64,000 bases of DNA from Rhodospirillales bacterium (GCA_028278135.1 JANQEW010000029.1:464889-528888), one strand, 5' to 3'; numbered from the stretch's first letter, positions 46,587 to 57,380 are shown. Notes: generated from the letters alone by a model not told the origin. A program made the numbers and translations.

Positions 46587-47135
46587 ATGGCGCTACCCCT
46601 TATGCCTAAGGCCACAGCGGTATGGCTAGTGGAAAATACTGCGCTAACCTTTGAACAGGTTGCTGATTTTTGCGGCATGCATGCACTTGAGGTACAAGCT
46701 ATTGCCGACGGTGAAGTAGCAACCGGAATCATCGGCCTCGATCCAGTGACTAATGGACAAGTCACACGGGCCGAAATTGAGCGTTGTGAACGGAGTCCAG
46801 AAGCACGACTCTGTCTTCTCCGTACAGAGTTGCCGCTTTCTCAACAAAGACCTAAGGGAGGAAGGGCACGCTATATGCCTGTTTCCAAACGGCGAGACAG
46901 ACCTGATGCTATTGCCTGGCTGCTCAGGCATCATGTAGAGCTTTCCGATACCCAAATATGCCAACTGATTGGCACTACCAAATCAACTATTACCAGTGTG
47001 CGGGGCCGTACCCATTGGAATACCGCTAACATCAAGCCACGCAACCCAGTGACGTTAGGGCTGTGCTCAGAAAACGAGCTTGAAAAAGCGGTGCTTCTCG
47101 CGAAAGAGCGATTTGACAGGTACACAGATAGTTAA
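46587..47135 (+). CDS. trcR: Cell-cycle transcriptional regulator TrcR (DUF1013)
   Basis: An alphaproteobacteria-specific protein; in Caulobacter TrcR associates with transcription. MALPLMPKATAVWLVENTALTF in parts (PLMPKATAVWLVENT), FEQVADFCGMH, IIGLDPVTNGQ, and YMPVSKRRDRPDAIAWLLRHH are diagnostic; two helix-turn-helix-like parts are visible (EQVADFCGMHALEVQAI and DTQICQLIGTTKSTITSV). Start ATG 46587 with GAGG eight bases before; the frame opens at 46374 but the extra 71 residues have no match. 182 residues. Its stop lies in a 10-bp tandem repeat. Confidence 0.93.
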   Translation: MALPLMPKATAVWLVENTALTFEQVADFCGMHALEVQAIADGEVATGIIGLDPVTNGQVTRAEIERCERSPEARLCLLRTELPLSQQRPKGGRARYMPVSKRRDRPDAIAWLLRHHVELSDTQICQLIGTTKSTITSVRGRTHWNTANIKPRNPVTLGLCSENELEKAVLLAKERFDRYTDS

Positions 47136-47147
47136 ACATAGTTAAAC
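47128..47147 (+). repeat. 10-bp tandem duplication across trcR stop
   Basis: atagttaaac twice, perfect; the first copy holds the TAA stop. Confidence 0.8.
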
Positions 47148-47219
47148 AAAGTCTCCAAAAGAGGCGAAGAGTGTTCGACGTCCTGAGACAGGATCTCTCC
47201 ACATACATATATGCATGCA

Positions 47220-50200
47220 TTAATTACAACCGTTAGTTGTTCCACATGTATCACATTGCAGGCACGTCCCATTACGAATCAGAGTAAAATTACCGCATTC
47301 ACTACATGAGGCTCCTTCATATCCTCGCATCCGCGCTTCCCGAACCAAGATAGCCCGAATTGGCTGCCACTGCGGGAGAGGAGTTGTTTTTTTGTTCTCT
47401 TTAGTCCCACCACCTGCAGATTGACTGACGTTCCGCAAGACAGGCGGCGGCATCGTTGCACTACCATCGCACTGATACTGTGATGCAGCCAAGAGATGGC
47501 CTTTCTGATCATCCTGTGGAGTCTTTTGAGCAGGAGGGGTGGAATTTGTCAGAACATAGCGATTACTCGAGCGTACATACCCATGGCTAGCAATCCGTTC
47601 GATCATATGGCTGATCTCTTCTCCGTTGGCAAGCGTGCCATCTGCCCTACCACCGCCAGTCAGAAGCGCATCTGGTAATAAGTCATGAGGTTCAACATGC
47701 GCCAGATCATTGCGACCGAGATATGAAATAGCAAGTTCACGAAAGATGTAATCTAAGATAGACGTCGCTCTCTTGATGGCATCATTGCCCGTGACTGTCC
47801 CCGATGGATCGAAGCGGGTGAATGTGAAGGCTTCGACATACTCTTCCAAAGGAACGCCATACTGGAGACCGATAGAGATTGCAATTGCAAAGTTGTTCAT
47901 AAGACTGCGGAAGGCGGCCCCTTCCTTGTGCATGTCAATAAAAATCTCTCCAAGCTGTCCGTCTTCGTATTCACCAGTCCGCAGGTACACCTTATGGCCG
48001 CCGACAGAGGCCTTTTGCGTATATCCCTTCCGCCGATGTGGCAAACGTTGCCTGTTAGGGGGGACCATCACGTGTTCGACGATTCTTTCAGCAACCAAAG
48101 CAGCCCGTGCTGCAGCTGGCAGCACTATAACAGTTCCATCAATATTGGTATCCCTCTCAGCTAATAGACGCGCCTGTAGTGGCTGCGAGAGTTTGGAGCC
48201 ATCTCGATATAATGCAATAGCTTTAAGCCCTAGGCGCCACGCGAGGAGATAGGCCTCCTTACAATCTTCTATTGTAGAAGTTGTAGGCATATTAATAGTC
48301 TTTGAGATCGCACCGGAGACAAACGGCTGCACCGCAGCCATCATGCGGATGTGAGCTTCAGTAGATAAGAAACGGGTCCCCCAGCGTCCACAGAGACTAG
48401 CACAATCAAATACAGAGAGATGCTCTGGTTTGAGAGTCGGAGCGCCCTCCACTGTCATAGCACCACAGCAGTACGTGTTCGCCGCCTCCACTTGTTCTGG
48501 CGTAAACCCGAGCGCCGCCAGCATATCAAACTCTGGATCTGCAAGCTGTTCTGCTGACAGACTAAGGGTATGATGGCAAAAATCGAATCCTAGGCTCCAT
48601 TTGTTGAAAATAAAACGGATGTCAAACGCTGCCGCGGCCGCACGCTCTATGACATCGAGACTGCTGTCATCAAAACCCCTCGCCTGTAAAGTTTGATGAT
48701 TAATGGCAGGTGCCTCTCGTAATGTTCCTGCACCCACTGTGTAACGGACGATTGCCGAGATCTGACTCTCATCGTAGCCTAGTGTACGTAAGGCTTCTTG
48801 CACCATACGATTGATTATTTTAAAATAACCACCACCACTGAGCTTCTTAAACTTGACAAGTGAAAAGTCTGGTTCAATACCAGTGGTATCACAATCCATG
48901 ACTAAGCCAATCGTGCCTGTCGGGGCTACCACTGACACCTGGGCATTCCGGTAGCCATGGGCTTCTCCAAGAGAGAGGGCTTCGTCCCACGCCGCACGAG
49001 CTGCCTCAGCCAAGACACGATCAGGGCAGCCATCGAAAGGGACTGGTAATATCCTCAGATCTTCATAGCCCTCTGCGAGGCCGTAGGCTGCACGACGATG
49101 ATTACGGACGACCCGAAGCATGGGAGCACGGTTGTCAAAAAATCCTGGAAACGGTCCCAGACTAGCCGCCATCTCCGCTGATGTGGTATATGCGACACCA
49201 GTCATGAGAGCGGTAATCCCGGCTATCAGGGCCCGTCCCGCAGGGCTATCATAAGGTAGACCTGAAGCCATGAGCAGACCGCCAGCATTGGCGTGTCCGA
49301 GACCGAGAGTCCGATAGCGATAAGACAACTCGGCTATCCTTCGTGACGGAAACTGAGCCATCAACACTGCGATCTCGAGAGTCAGAATCCAGAGTCGTAC
49401 AGCATGGCGAAAAGCAACAATATCAAATTGACTATCTGCCTTATGGAAGGCATACAGATTCAGGGAGGCTAGATTGCAGGCGGTATCATCCAGAAACATG
49501 TATTCTGAACACGGATTTGAAGCTGAGATACGCCCAGACGCTGGACACGTGTGCCAAGCGTTAATGGTCGTATCAAACTGTAAACCCGGATCAGCACACT
49601 GCCATGCTGCCTCCCCAATATGCTCCCACAACTGGGTTGCACGAATCCTTTTTTGCGCCACTCCATCAACCCGACGTCGTAAAAACCAATCCTGATCAGC
49701 GAGCACAGAATCCAGAAAAGCATCTGACACACGGACAGTGTTGTTGGAGTTCTGCCCTGAGACGGTCATATAAGCTTCCGAATTCCAGTCGGTATCAAGA
49801 ATAGGAAATGTGAGGGTCGTAAAACCCTGGCGGGCCAGTTGTATGGCACGTTGCAGATAACTCTCCGGAATCATGACTTGGCGCGCTGCGACAAGCGCCT
49901 CATGCAGAGCTTTATTGGCTCCAGGATCACAGTTATCAGGCGTACACGCGCGCATAATAGCGTTCAGATGTGTATTGCAGAGACTGGAACCAGTAACCAT
50001 GGCAGCAATTTTACGCTCCTCCATGATTTTCCAGTCGATGAAGGCCTCGATGTCTGGGTGATCAATATCCACAATGACCATCTTGGCCGCCCGACGAGTC
50101 GTCCCACCAGATTTTATGGCACCAGCAGCACGATCACCGATTTTCAGAAAACTCATGAGACCAGAGGAGCGACCGCCGCTAGACAGTGGCTCGCCCGCAC

Positions 50201-50918
50201 TGCGCAATGGTGAGAAATTTGTGCCTGTGCCAGAGCCATACTTAAACAGCCGCGCCTCACGCACCCACAGGTCCATGATTCCCCCCTCGTTAACCAGATC
50301 ATCATCGATGCTCTGGATGAAGCAGGCATGTGGCTGTGGATGTTCGTAGCTACTTGTGGCACGGACCGCTTCACCAGTGTGGTGGTCGACGTAATAGTGG
50401 CCCTGGCTAGGCCCGTCAATACCATAAGCCCAGTGCAAACCAGTATTAAACCATTGCGGAGAGTTGGGCGCTGCCATCTGGCGGCATAGCATAAAGCACA
50501 TCTCGTCAAAATAAGCTAGCGCGTCCGATTCACTGTCGAAATAGCCGCCTTTCCAGCCCCAGTAAGTCCATGTGCCGGCCATGCGGTTGAAGACTTGCCG
50601 CGCATCATGCTCAGCGCCGTATCTCCTCTCTGGAGGAAGATCAGCCATTGCAGCCATATCGGACTCATGGCGCCACAGCCACTTTGGCACATTTTCTTCC
50701 GGCACAGGTTTTAAAAAGGCGGGCACGCCGGCCTTTCGGAAATACTTCTGTGCCAGAATGTCACAAGCCACCTGTGACCAATCTGCCGGGGCCTCCAATC
50801 GGCCAAACTGGAACACCAGCGAGCCATCTGGATTACGAATCTCGCTCGACATTGTCTTGAAGGTCAGACCTTCATAGGGTGACTGCCCCTCAATAGTATA
50901 AACTCTTGTGACTCGCAT
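47220..50918 (-). CDS. nrdJ: Adenosylcobalamin-dependent ribonucleotide reductase (class II)
   Basis: Reduces ribonucleotides to deoxyribonucleotides with a radical from coenzyme B12, with or without oxygen. [28 protein letters not shown], the finger-loop [21 protein letters not shown] in parts ([19 protein letters not shown]), and [21 protein letters not shown] match NrdJ. A TSCPD-like domain follows and the tail carries Cys pairs ([15 protein letters not shown]) that pass electrons. 1232 residues, normal. Upstream no cobalamin riboswitch could be seen. nrdA/nrdB are not in the window. Confidence 0.98.
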   Translation of the reverse strand: MRVTRVYTIEGQSPYEGLTFKTMSSEIRNPDGSLVFQFGRLEAPADWSQVACDILAQKYFRKAGVPAFLKPVPEENVPKWLWRHESDMAAMADLPPERRYGAEHDARQVFNRMAGTWTYWGWKGGYFDSESDALAYFDEMCFMLCRQMAAPNSPQWFNTGLHWAYGIDGPSQGHYYVDHHTGEAVRATSSYEHPQPHACFIQSIDDDLVNEGGIMDLWVREARLFKYGSGTGTNFSPLRSAGEPLSSGGRSSGLMSFLKIGDRAAGAIKSGGTTRRAAKMVIVDIDHPDIEAFIDWKIMEERKIAAMVTGSSLCNTHLNAIMRACTPDNCDPGANKALHEALVAARQVMIPESYLQRAIQLARQGFTTLTFPILDTDWNSEAYMTVSGQNSNNTVRVSDAFLDSVLADQDWFLRRRVDGVAQKRIRATQLWEHIGEAAWQCADPGLQFDTTINAWHTCPASGRISASNPCSEYMFLDDTACNLASLNLYAFHKADSQFDIVAFRHAVRLWILTLEIAVLMAQFPSRRIAELSYRYRTLGLGHANAGGLLMASGLPYDSPAGRALIAGITALMTGVAYTTSAEMAASLGPFPGFFDNRAPMLRVVRNHRRAAYGLAEGYEDLRILPVPFDGCPDRVLAEAARAAWDEALSLGEAHGYRNAQVSVVAPTGTIGLVMDCDTTGIEPDFSLVKFKKLSGGGYFKIINRMVQEALRTLGYDESQISAIVRYTVGAGTLREAPAINHQTLQARGFDDSSLDVIERAAAAAFDIRFIFNKWSLGFDFCHHTLSLSAEQLADPEFDMLAALGFTPEQVEAANTYCCGAMTVEGAPTLKPEHLSVFDCASLCGRWGTRFLSTEAHIRMMAAVQPFVSGAISKTINMPTTSTIEDCKEAYLLAWRLGLKAIALYRDGSKLSQPLQARLLAERDTNIDGTVIVLPAAARAALVAERIVEHVMVPPNRQRLPHRRKGYTQKASVGGHKVYLRTGEYEDGQLGEIFIDMHKEGAAFRSLMNNFAIAISIGLQYGVPLEEYVEAFTFTRFDPSGTVTGNDAIKRATSILDYIFRELAISYLGRNDLAHVEPHDLLPDALLTGGGRADGTLANGEEISHMIERIASHGYVRSSNRYVLTNSTPPAQKTPQDDQKGHLLAASQYQCDGSATMPPPVLRNVSQSAGGGTKENKKTTPLPQWQPIRAILVREARMRGYEGASCSECGNFTLIRNGTCLQCDTCGTTNGCN

Positions 50919-51477
50919 AGTGTCCTGTCAGTGCCAACGTATGTGACGTCGTACCAAGCGTGTTCCTCTTCTGAGGGGCATTGTGACAGGGGTGTTGCCC
51001 CAAGTCGACCCTGCCACCCGGGATATATCTAATGGGAGGACAGTAGGCACCTTAGCTACATTGACGCCACCCTCGCAACACAACACCTGAGCGCTCCTGT
51101 TCACAACAGGCGATGCCATCGCGGAGTGCCCGTGTGCCCGTTCGTCAACGCCTGTTTGTCTCGACAGAGGACATCTTAGTTTCGCATAGATATATCGTAT
51201 AGATAGATAGATATATCCCCCCCTCTCTCTTTGGGGAGGAGGGAGCACAAAACCTGTAGTCATTAACAACGCTGCCTCTCCCTTTTAAGTTATATAAACA
51301 ATGGCCTGTCACTCTCTAATAGCAGGCGGTCTTCTCGTAACGGCGTCCAAAGCTGTTTCCGATCGTGTTGCCTTGGCCAGGAGCGCAGACTGGCTACACC
51401 CGCGATATCCGTCGTCATATAACATGCATCTTGCCCCTCTTCTGCGAGGACTTCAATCTGTGAGTCGTTTCCACATT
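50919..51477. other. 559-bp spacer between nrdJ and lnt
   Basis: Divergent spacer. Contains (agat)3 at 51201-51212 and a duplicated agatatatc word. A 113-codon minus-strand frame is not convincing. The lnt frame is open from 51301 but without family match before 51478. corC (hemolysin-like), the usual gene before lnt, is missing. Confidence 0.4.
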
Positions 51478-53049
51478 ATGGCTCTTGAGCTGATAGCCGT
51501 TCGTGTGCGCAGCTTAACAGGCTGGCGTCGCAGCGTTTTCGCTATCGCCCTAGGCTGTGGGCTAGCAGCTGTGATGCCACCAGTAGGAATCTGGCCGTTA
51601 CTGCTTGTCACTTTTTCAGGCCTCGTCTGGCTTCTCGATAACACAACAAAAAGCAACAGGCACGCTTTTATGATTGGGTGGTGGTTTGGCACGGGATTTT
51701 TTTCTTTTGGGTCATACTGGGTCGCATGTGCTTTTCTCGTGAATCCAGCGCGATTCGCCTGGATGATTCCCTTTGCCCTGGTAACTCTCACCGTTGGCCT
51801 GGCTCTCTTCACAGGCCTGGCGACCTGGCTGACTGTACAAATCTCGCGGCCGGGGCCACAGCGAGGCATTGCTTTAGCTGGGGCATGGACAATAAGTGAA
51901 ATTGTCCGCGGAACACTTTTTGGTGGTTTCCCCTGGAATCCAGTAGCTCATGCCTGGACAAATGTCGAGAGCGTTCTGCAATCCGCAGCTTATTTAGGAG
52001 TCTATGGGACAGGATTATTAACAGTTTTAATAATATCATTACCTGCTACTTTAGTTGGTCGCAAGGCAATTCTGGTAGGCCAACGTGTAGGGATAAACCT
52101 TGCGGTGACTGGAACGTTGTTACTTCTATGGGGTGCAGGTTTAGTGCGCTTGAGTCTTGCTGGTCCTATAGAATATCATCCCATAGTAGATAACGTGAGA
52201 TTGCGAATCGTACAACCAAATATCAATCAATCTCTCCGCTGGATTCCAGAACTGCGCGTCAGACATTTCTTCAAGCAAATTGCTATGAGTCTAGGGCCTG
52301 GATTCGAGAAAGTCACACATGTCCTGTGGCCTGAAACAGCAACAGCTTTTTCTTTGGACTGGCATGCTGAAGCACGTCAGCTTGTCTCTCAGGCCGTCCC
52401 TTCTGGAGGGGCCGTACTGACAGGTGTGATACGCACAACCCCCCCGGGGTCTAGAGTCGTCCATTTTTGGAACAGCTTGATGGCGATTAGCCATCAGGGA
52501 ACGATGCTCGCATTCTACGACAAAGCACATCTTGTACCTTTCGGAGAATATATGCCCGCCTGGAGTCTCTTCTCACGACAGAAAATAGCAATGGGTTTAG
52601 CGAATTTTTCCTCTGGCACTGGCGTGCAGACGATCAGTCTCGTGGGTCTCCCACCGTTGAGCCCTCTCATCTGTTATGAAGTTATTTTTCCAGGAAAAGT
52701 GGTGGAGCGCGCGGGGCACCCGCAATGGATTCTTAACGTAACAAACGATGCGTGGTTTGGGCAGAGCGCGGGGCCGTATCAGCACTTTGCGAGTGCCAGA
52801 TGGCGTGCCGTAGAGGAAGGACTCCCACTCGTTCGTGTTGCTGTGACTGGTATTTCCGCCGTCGTGGATCCTTATGGCCGGATTGTGGAAACCATTGGTC
52901 TTGGCATTGCAGGAGTACGGGACGTCTCACTGCCAGTGGCTTTAGCTCCTGCCCCACTCTTTGCAAGATGGGGTAATGCTATAGCGCTTTTCCTGACTCT
53001 TCTTTGCCTGGGAACGGCGCTTGCATTTAAGCTATCGAAGGCAGCGTAG
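51478..53049 (+). CDS. lnt: Apolipoprotein N-acyltransferase
   Basis: Adds the third acyl chain to lipoproteins in the inner membrane. About six N-terminal membrane segments (WRRSVFAIALGCGLAAV, WPLLLVTFSGLVWLL and more), then a periplasmic nitrilase-like domain with the catalytic triad Glu in LWPETATAF, Lys in YDKAHLVPFGEYMP and Cys in PLICYEVIFP; a final membrane helix ends the chain. Start ATG 51478 (MALELIAV) chosen by family N-terminus; 51424 is an alternative. xre follows as usual. Confidence 0.95.
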   Translation: MALELIAVRVRSLTGWRRSVFAIALGCGLAAVMPPVGIWPLLLVTFSGLVWLLDNTTKSNRHAFMIGWWFGTGFFSFGSYWVACAFLVNPARFAWMIPFALVTLTVGLALFTGLATWLTVQISRPGPQRGIALAGAWTISEIVRGTLFGGFPWNPVAHAWTNVESVLQSAAYLGVYGTGLLTVLIISLPATLVGRKAILVGQRVGINLAVTGTLLLLWGAGLVRLSLAGPIEYHPIVDNVRLRIVQPNINQSLRWIPELRVRHFFKQIAMSLGPGFEKVTHVLWPETATAFSLDWHAEARQLVSQAVPSGGAVLTGVIRTTPPGSRVVHFWNSLMAISHQGTMLAFYDKAHLVPFGEYMPAWSLFSRQKIAMGLANFSSGTGVQTISLVGLPPLSPLICYEVIFPGKVVERAGHPQWILNVTNDAWFGQSAGPYQHFASARWRAVEEGLPLVRVAVTGISAVVDPYGRIVETIGLGIAGVRDVSLPVALAPAPLFARWGNAIALFLTLLCLGTALAFKLSKAA

Positions 53050-53204
53050 CGAGGGTATGGCTCCTTACCAGCCATAGCTGGAGAAGATTTTTACCACCAG
53101 CATGCGATATACAGTTGACGAGTCATGCGATGATATGACAAGTGTTGCTCTACGCAAGATGAGCTTGCTAATTGTTACAGGTGTCTCCTAAGCAAGGATC
53201 GGCT

Positions 53205-53762
53205 ATGACTTCAGCACGCGCCACGAAAGAAACCAGCTCCCCCCGTGTCTCCACACGCGGCCGCACGGCGACTGGGAGTCCGAATCCCATCGATGTGCAC
53301 GTCGGAAGCCGCGTGCGTCTTCGCCGCACGCTGCTTGGTATGAGTCAGGAGAAGCTAGGTGATGCCATAGGACTGACCTTTCAGCAGGTGCAAAAGTATG
53401 AACGGGGTGCTAATCGCATCGGAGCTAGTCGCCTGTGGGATTTAAGCCGTGTGCTAGACGTTCCTGTCTCATTTTTCTTTGATGACATGATTGAAGGCAC
53501 AGCTGCTCAGAGCCCGCGCATGTTGGCTGGCACCATTGAGGAACCCTCTTCATTCGAAGCCGACCCAATGTCTAAGCGGGAGACTCTCGAATTAGTCAGG
53601 GCCTACTACAGAATTACGGATCCCCAAGTCCGAAAGCGGGTGTTTGAGCTCGCTAAAGCTCTGGCAAGCGCTTCTGAAGCGGCACGGTCTTTGCCTGTTG
53701 GGATAGAATCTGCCCCGTTACAGGTGGATGAAACAGGTGAAAGTGCCCAGCCAACGGGGTAA
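53205..53762 (+). CDS. XRE-family transcriptional regulator
   Basis: A Cro/CI helix-turn-helix lies at about residues 20-85: GSRVRLRRTLLGMSQEKLGDAIGLTFQQVQKYERGANR in parts (RTLLGMSQEKLGDAIG, TFQQVQKYERG), SRLWDLSRVLDVPVSFFFDDM. The helical C-terminal part (LVRAYYRITDPQVRKRVFELAKAL) is shared with the alphaproteobacterial regulator found between lnt and metK. ATG 53205 follows AAGGA. metK and trmB, usually next, are missing. Its regulon is not known. Confidence 0.93.
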   Translation: MTSARATKETSSPRVSTRGRTATGSPNPIDVHVGSRVRLRRTLLGMSQEKLGDAIGLTFQQVQKYERGANRIGASRLWDLSRVLDVPVSFFFDDMIEGTAAQSPRMLAGTIEEPSSFEADPMSKRETLELVRAYYRITDPQVRKRVFELAKALASASEAARSLPVGIESAPLQVDETGESAQPTG

Positions 53763-53847
53763 GTGAAGTGGACGTCCATACAGGCAGGGGGTGTTGGCGG
53801 TCAAAGGAGCTGCGCTTGTTCTCCCCAAGAGAAGGGGGCTAGTCTTC

Positions 53848-53888
53848 ATGGTCTGAAATGCTTGAAATGCTAAATGGTCTGAAAGGCT
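53848..53888 (+). repeat. 15-bp direct repeat with 26-bp period
   Basis: atggtctgaaatgct at 53848 and atggtctgaaaggct at 53874, one mismatch, downstream of the XRE gene. Confidence 0.6.
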
Positions 53889-53895
53889 AAAATGC

Positions 53896-53909
53896 GTGTG
53901 TGTGTGTGT
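53896..53909 (+). repeat. (GT)7 dinucleotide run
   Basis: Seven perfect gt units in the spacer between the XRE gene and atp12. Confidence 0.85.
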
Positions 53910-54055
53910 CGCGCCCCAGTAGCTCTCGCCACACGGTGGCGCATTGGCAACATTGCAAGTCCACCGTGTGTGATTTACTGCGGATAACGGTCTGAGCACC
54001 CTGTGTTGGGGCCTCTCTGCAATAGGAGAATCAGGAGGACACCAGAAAATCCGGT

Positions 54056-54847
54056 ATGATTTGGCAGACTTTTGAGCGTTTCTATAACGGAGTTAGCCTG
54101 GTGGCACATGGGGGAGAGTTTTCAGTTAATTTAGACAATCAAAAATTGTTTACTCCTGCCGGAATGCCTCTCGTTGTTCCTAACCGCTATCTAGCCGAGG
54201 CCATTGCCGCTGAGTGGCAAATGCAAGGAAGTAGAATCTGCCCAGCGACTATGCCGCTAACTCAACTCACAAACACTGCTATTGACAGAATGTCGACTCT
54301 CAGACAAGAAGGGGTAGGAACGCTACTGGCACTTGCCGCCACAGATCTTGTGTGCTACAGGGCTAGCGCACCTCCGACGTTGGTGAAGCTTCAGCAGACC
54401 AAGTGGCAGCCGTTGTTAGATGGGATGGTACAGCGTTATGGAGTCCAGTTAAGAATTACAGCTGGTGTCATGCCCATTAAACAATCTAAGCAGGCACTCT
54501 CAACATTGCACGCTGTCCTGTCGGACATGGACACTTTTCACTTAGCTGTGTTATACAGGGCTGCTACACTTTGTAAGTCATTTGTTATCGCGTTTTCTCT
54601 AATAGATGGTACAATCGGCGCGGATGTGGCTTTTTCTGCTACACAGCTTGACCAGTTGTTTCAAGGCGCACAGTGGGGTATAGATGCTGTAACGACAGAA
54701 CGTCACAGCATTCTATATAATGAGTTGCAAACTTTAGTACACTTCACTTTGCTACTCGCGCAAGAAGAAACAAAAAAATCTTCTCGCTCATTGAGACCCA
54801 TCCTCGGGGCAGGAGTCATGTTTCCTTGTATCTCTTGTATCGCATAG
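54056..54847 (+). CDS. ATP12-family F1-ATPase assembly chaperone
   Basis: ATP12 binds the alpha subunit of F1 during ATP synthase assembly; the family is limited to mitochondria and alphaproteobacteria. Matching parts: LDNQKLFTPAGMPLVVPNRYLAEAIAAEW in pieces (TPAGMPLVVP, LAEAIAAEW), ICPATMPLTQLTNTAIDR, TDLVCYRASAPPTLVKLQ, WQPLLDGMVQRYG. 263 residues, normal. ATG 54056. Alone, 94 bp before tolC. Confidence 0.92.
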   Translation: MIWQTFERFYNGVSLVAHGGEFSVNLDNQKLFTPAGMPLVVPNRYLAEAIAAEWQMQGSRICPATMPLTQLTNTAIDRMSTLRQEGVGTLLALAATDLVCYRASAPPTLVKLQQTKWQPLLDGMVQRYGVQLRITAGVMPIKQSKQALSTLHAVLSDMDTFHLAVLYRAATLCKSFVIAFSLIDGTIGADVAFSATQLDQLFQGAQWGIDAVTTERHSILYNELQTLVHFTLLLAQEETKKSSRSLRPILGAGVMFPCISCIA

Positions 54848-54940
54848 AATAGACTGTCATATGCTCTCAGCTCTGCTAGTCTGTAGCCTGACAAGCGGTG
54901 CGGTGCCGTGCGAGACATTACTCATAAGAGTATAGATGAT

Positions 54941-56341
54941 ATGCGACTCATTATAGCCTTTGTGGCCCTCCTCATAGGGTACTTAAGTGCTATAGAAAAG
55001 ACAGGAGCAGAAACACTCGAGAGCGCGCTGGCAGCGACATACTTGTCTAATCCACAGCTTCTTGCTAAGCGGGCCCACAGCCGGGCTATACATGAAAGCG
55101 TACCACAGGCACTCGCTCACTGGCGTCCTCATTTGACACTCAGTCTGCAAGGGAGTCACGGACATTACGAGGACAGCAGTGCGTCTACGTCCTCTCATGC
55201 CCGCACAGCCCGATCGGGCAGTGTGGGCATCACTCAGGCACTGTACCGCGGAGGCCGTACTGTCGCAGCAACCACAGAAGCAGAGGCCAGAGTTCAGGCC
55301 GAATGGGCGCAGCTCATTGATGTTGAACAAACAGTGTTAAGAAATGCCGCACAAGCCTATTTGGACGTGGTGCGGGATCAGGCAGTTCTTGCTCTCAACA
55401 TGAATAGCGAACAGGTTTTGCGACATCAGCTTGTCGCCGCCCGCGATCGCTTTCGTGTTGGTGAAATCACTCAGACAGATGTGGCTCAGGCAGAGGCCCG
55501 TCTGGCTCGCACCACTGCCGTCCGTTTAGCAGCAGAGGGGACTCTGCAGTCAAGCCGCGCCACTTACGAACAGGTTGTTGGCACCATGCCAGGCCAGCTA
55601 GCGTTTCCTCAGGCACCGCCCAATCTACCAACATCCCTCTCAGAAGCAATAGAATCGGCAGCCTCTGTCAATCCAGTTGTCAATGCAACAGAACATACTG
55701 CTCAGGCTGCCCAACATAGCATCATCCAGATTCGCGGCGAACTACGTCCAACAGTGAGTCTCGAAGGTCGCTTGAGCCGCAACTGGAACCAGACAGATCG
55801 AGATTCTCGGACGAGGACAGAGTCAGCAGAAGTTATGCTAACAATCAAGGTCCCTCTATACCAGCAAGGAGCAGTGTACGCTCGCCTGCGCGAGGCTAAG
55901 CATACTGCTAGCCAGAGACGGCTGGAAAGCGATCAATCGCGGCGTGTTGCCATAGAATCTGTGACTCAAGCGTGGGAGGGACTGCAGAGTGCCCGCACTC
56001 AGATAGAGTCCTTCCAGGCTCAGATTCTCGCGGCTAAAGTGGCGCTAAACGGAGCGAAACGTGAGGCTCAAGTGGGATCACGTACAGTGCTTGATGTCCT
56101 CAATGCTGAACAGGAATTACTTGATTCACGTGTTGCGCTAGTGCGTGCAAAAAGAGATCAATTGTATACTTCATATAAACTACTATCCGCGATGGGTAGA
56201 ATGACAGCGAGCACTCTGGGCCTAGCGGTCGATCTCTACGATCCTAGTGTCCACTATCGGACAGTACGTGCCCAATGGCTGGGTACAAGTGCCGCTGCCG
56301 AATGGGACGCCGACGTATCAGTGTCAGGCACAATTAAATAG
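54941..56341 (+). CDS. tolC: TolC-family outer membrane channel protein
   Basis: Forms the outer-membrane tunnel of efflux pumps and type I secretion. A signal peptide (LIIAFVALLIGYLSA) precedes ETLESALAATYLSNPQLLAKRA; two OEP repeats follow with long helices: GITQALYRGGRTVAATTEAEARV in parts (GITQALYRGGRT, VPLYQQGAVYARLREAKHTAS), GSRTVLDVLNAEQELLDSRVALVRA. 466 residues. Start ATG 54941 gives a clean signal peptide; a GTG at 54908 is less likely. Convergent with phoH. Confidence 0.94.
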   Translation: MRLIIAFVALLIGYLSAIEKTGAETLESALAATYLSNPQLLAKRAHSRAIHESVPQALAHWRPHLTLSLQGSHGHYEDSSASTSSHARTARSGSVGITQALYRGGRTVAATTEAEARVQAEWAQLIDVEQTVLRNAAQAYLDVVRDQAVLALNMNSEQVLRHQLVAARDRFRVGEITQTDVAQAEARLARTTAVRLAAEGTLQSSRATYEQVVGTMPGQLAFPQAPPNLPTSLSEAIESAASVNPVVNATEHTAQAAQHSIIQIRGELRPTVSLEGRLSRNWNQTDRDSRTRTESAEVMLTIKVPLYQQGAVYARLREAKHTASQRRLESDQSRRVAIESVTQAWEGLQSARTQIESFQAQILAAKVALNGAKREAQVGSRTVLDVLNAEQELLDSRVALVRAKRDQLYTSYKLLSAMGRMTASTLGLAVDLYDPSVHYRTVRAQWLGTSAAAEWDADVSVSGTIK

Positions 56342-56393
56342 AGAGTATAGCACACGTAACTCATCCATCCCAGCATGCCAGCCTGCTCTTCTC

Positions 56394-57380
56394 CTACAGT
56401 GAATAATACCCTTCACGGCTTTCATCTTCTTGATAAGCCCTGACAATACGACTGACCAATTCGTGCCTGACGACATCCCTGTCTGTGAAGCAGACAAAGG
56501 CGACTCCATCCACTCCTCCGAGAATTCTTACTGCTTCATGTAAGCCAGATGGCATACCGATTAGAAGGTCGACTTGACTCAAGTCACCTGTTACGACCAT
56601 GCGTGCATTTTCGCCTAGACGTGTCAGAAACATCTTCATCTGCATGGGCGTGGTATTCTGTGCCTCATCCAATATCACAAAAGCGTTAGAGAGAGTCCGT
56701 CCTCGCATAAAGGCTAGGGGCGCTACCTCAATTGTACCGATGCCCAGGCGTTTAATCACTTGGTCGCCGGGTAACATGTCGTAGAGAGCATCATAGAGGG
56801 GGCGGAAATAAGGGTCAATTTTCTCACGTAAATCACCTGGTAGAAAGCCGAGTCGCTCTCCTGCCTCTACTGCTGGTCTGGATAAAATGAGTTTATCAAC
56901 TTTACCGCGTAGCATCATTGAGACAGCCATCGCGACAGCTAAATAGGTTTTGCCAGTGCCCGCTGGCCCCAGTCCAAAGACAAGTTCATTATCTCTCATC
57001 GCTTGCAGGTATTCAGCCTGGGCAGGTGCGCGTGGAACGACATGGCGTTTGCTCGTGCGTATGATGAGCGCCTCATTCCGCTCCTCGAGTAGAGGCGTGC
57101 CATGACGCGACATACGTACCGCCGCATCTACATCGCTTATCTCTACCTGCTGTCCACGGCGAAGGCGATCGTATAACGCATCGAGAACAGAACCTGCGAC
57201 CTCTACCAGTCCGATGGGGCCGGAAACGGTGACTGCATTACCGCGGACATCAATCCGTACATTCAGCTGTCGTTCGATTTGGCTCAGATGAATATTCTGA
57301 GGCCCGAACATTACTTGGAGCAGCAGATTATCATCGAATTCACGCATCAGAGACATAGTGGAGCGTGTGAGCGGCTGCAT
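56394..57380 (-). CDS. phoH: PhoH-family ATPase
   Basis: A cytosolic ATPase linked to RNA handling (YbeZ type). KH-like N-terminus (HLSQIERQLNVRIDVRGNAV), then Walker A GPAGTGKTYLAVAM, SRPAVEAGERLGFLPGDL, and Walker B FVILDEAQNTTPMQMKMFLTRLG in parts (ILDEAQNT). 328 residues from ATG 57380, which overlaps the miaB stop as TAATG; an internal Met (57344) is possible. ybeY, normally next, is missing. Confidence 0.95.
   Translation of the reverse strand: MQPLTRSTMSLMREFDDNLLLQVMFGPQNIHLSQIERQLNVRIDVRGNAVTVSGPIGLVEVAGSVLDALYDRLRRGQQVEISDVDAAVRMSRHGTPLLEERNEALIIRTSKRHVVPRAPAQAEYLQAMRDNELVFGLGPAGTGKTYLAVAMAVSMMLRGKVDKLILSRPAVEAGERLGFLPGDLREKIDPYFRPLYDALYDMLPGDQVIKRLGIGTIEVAPLAFMRGRTLSNAFVILDEAQNTTPMQMKMFLTRLGENARMVVTGDLSQVDLLIGMPSGLHEAVRILGGVDGVAFVCFTDRDVVRHELVSRIVRAYQEDESREGYYSL

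Noticed and set aside
50928-51269. 113-codon minus-strand frame upstream of nrdJ
   Set aside because: Runs through simple repeats (agat) and has no domain; better explained as leader or spacer DNA.
50919-51300. Cobalamin riboswitch before nrdJ, cobN or senC-cobB
   Set aside because: Looked for GCCACTG and the B12-box; only fragmentary matches (for example near 39150-39180) in the wrong order and spacing.
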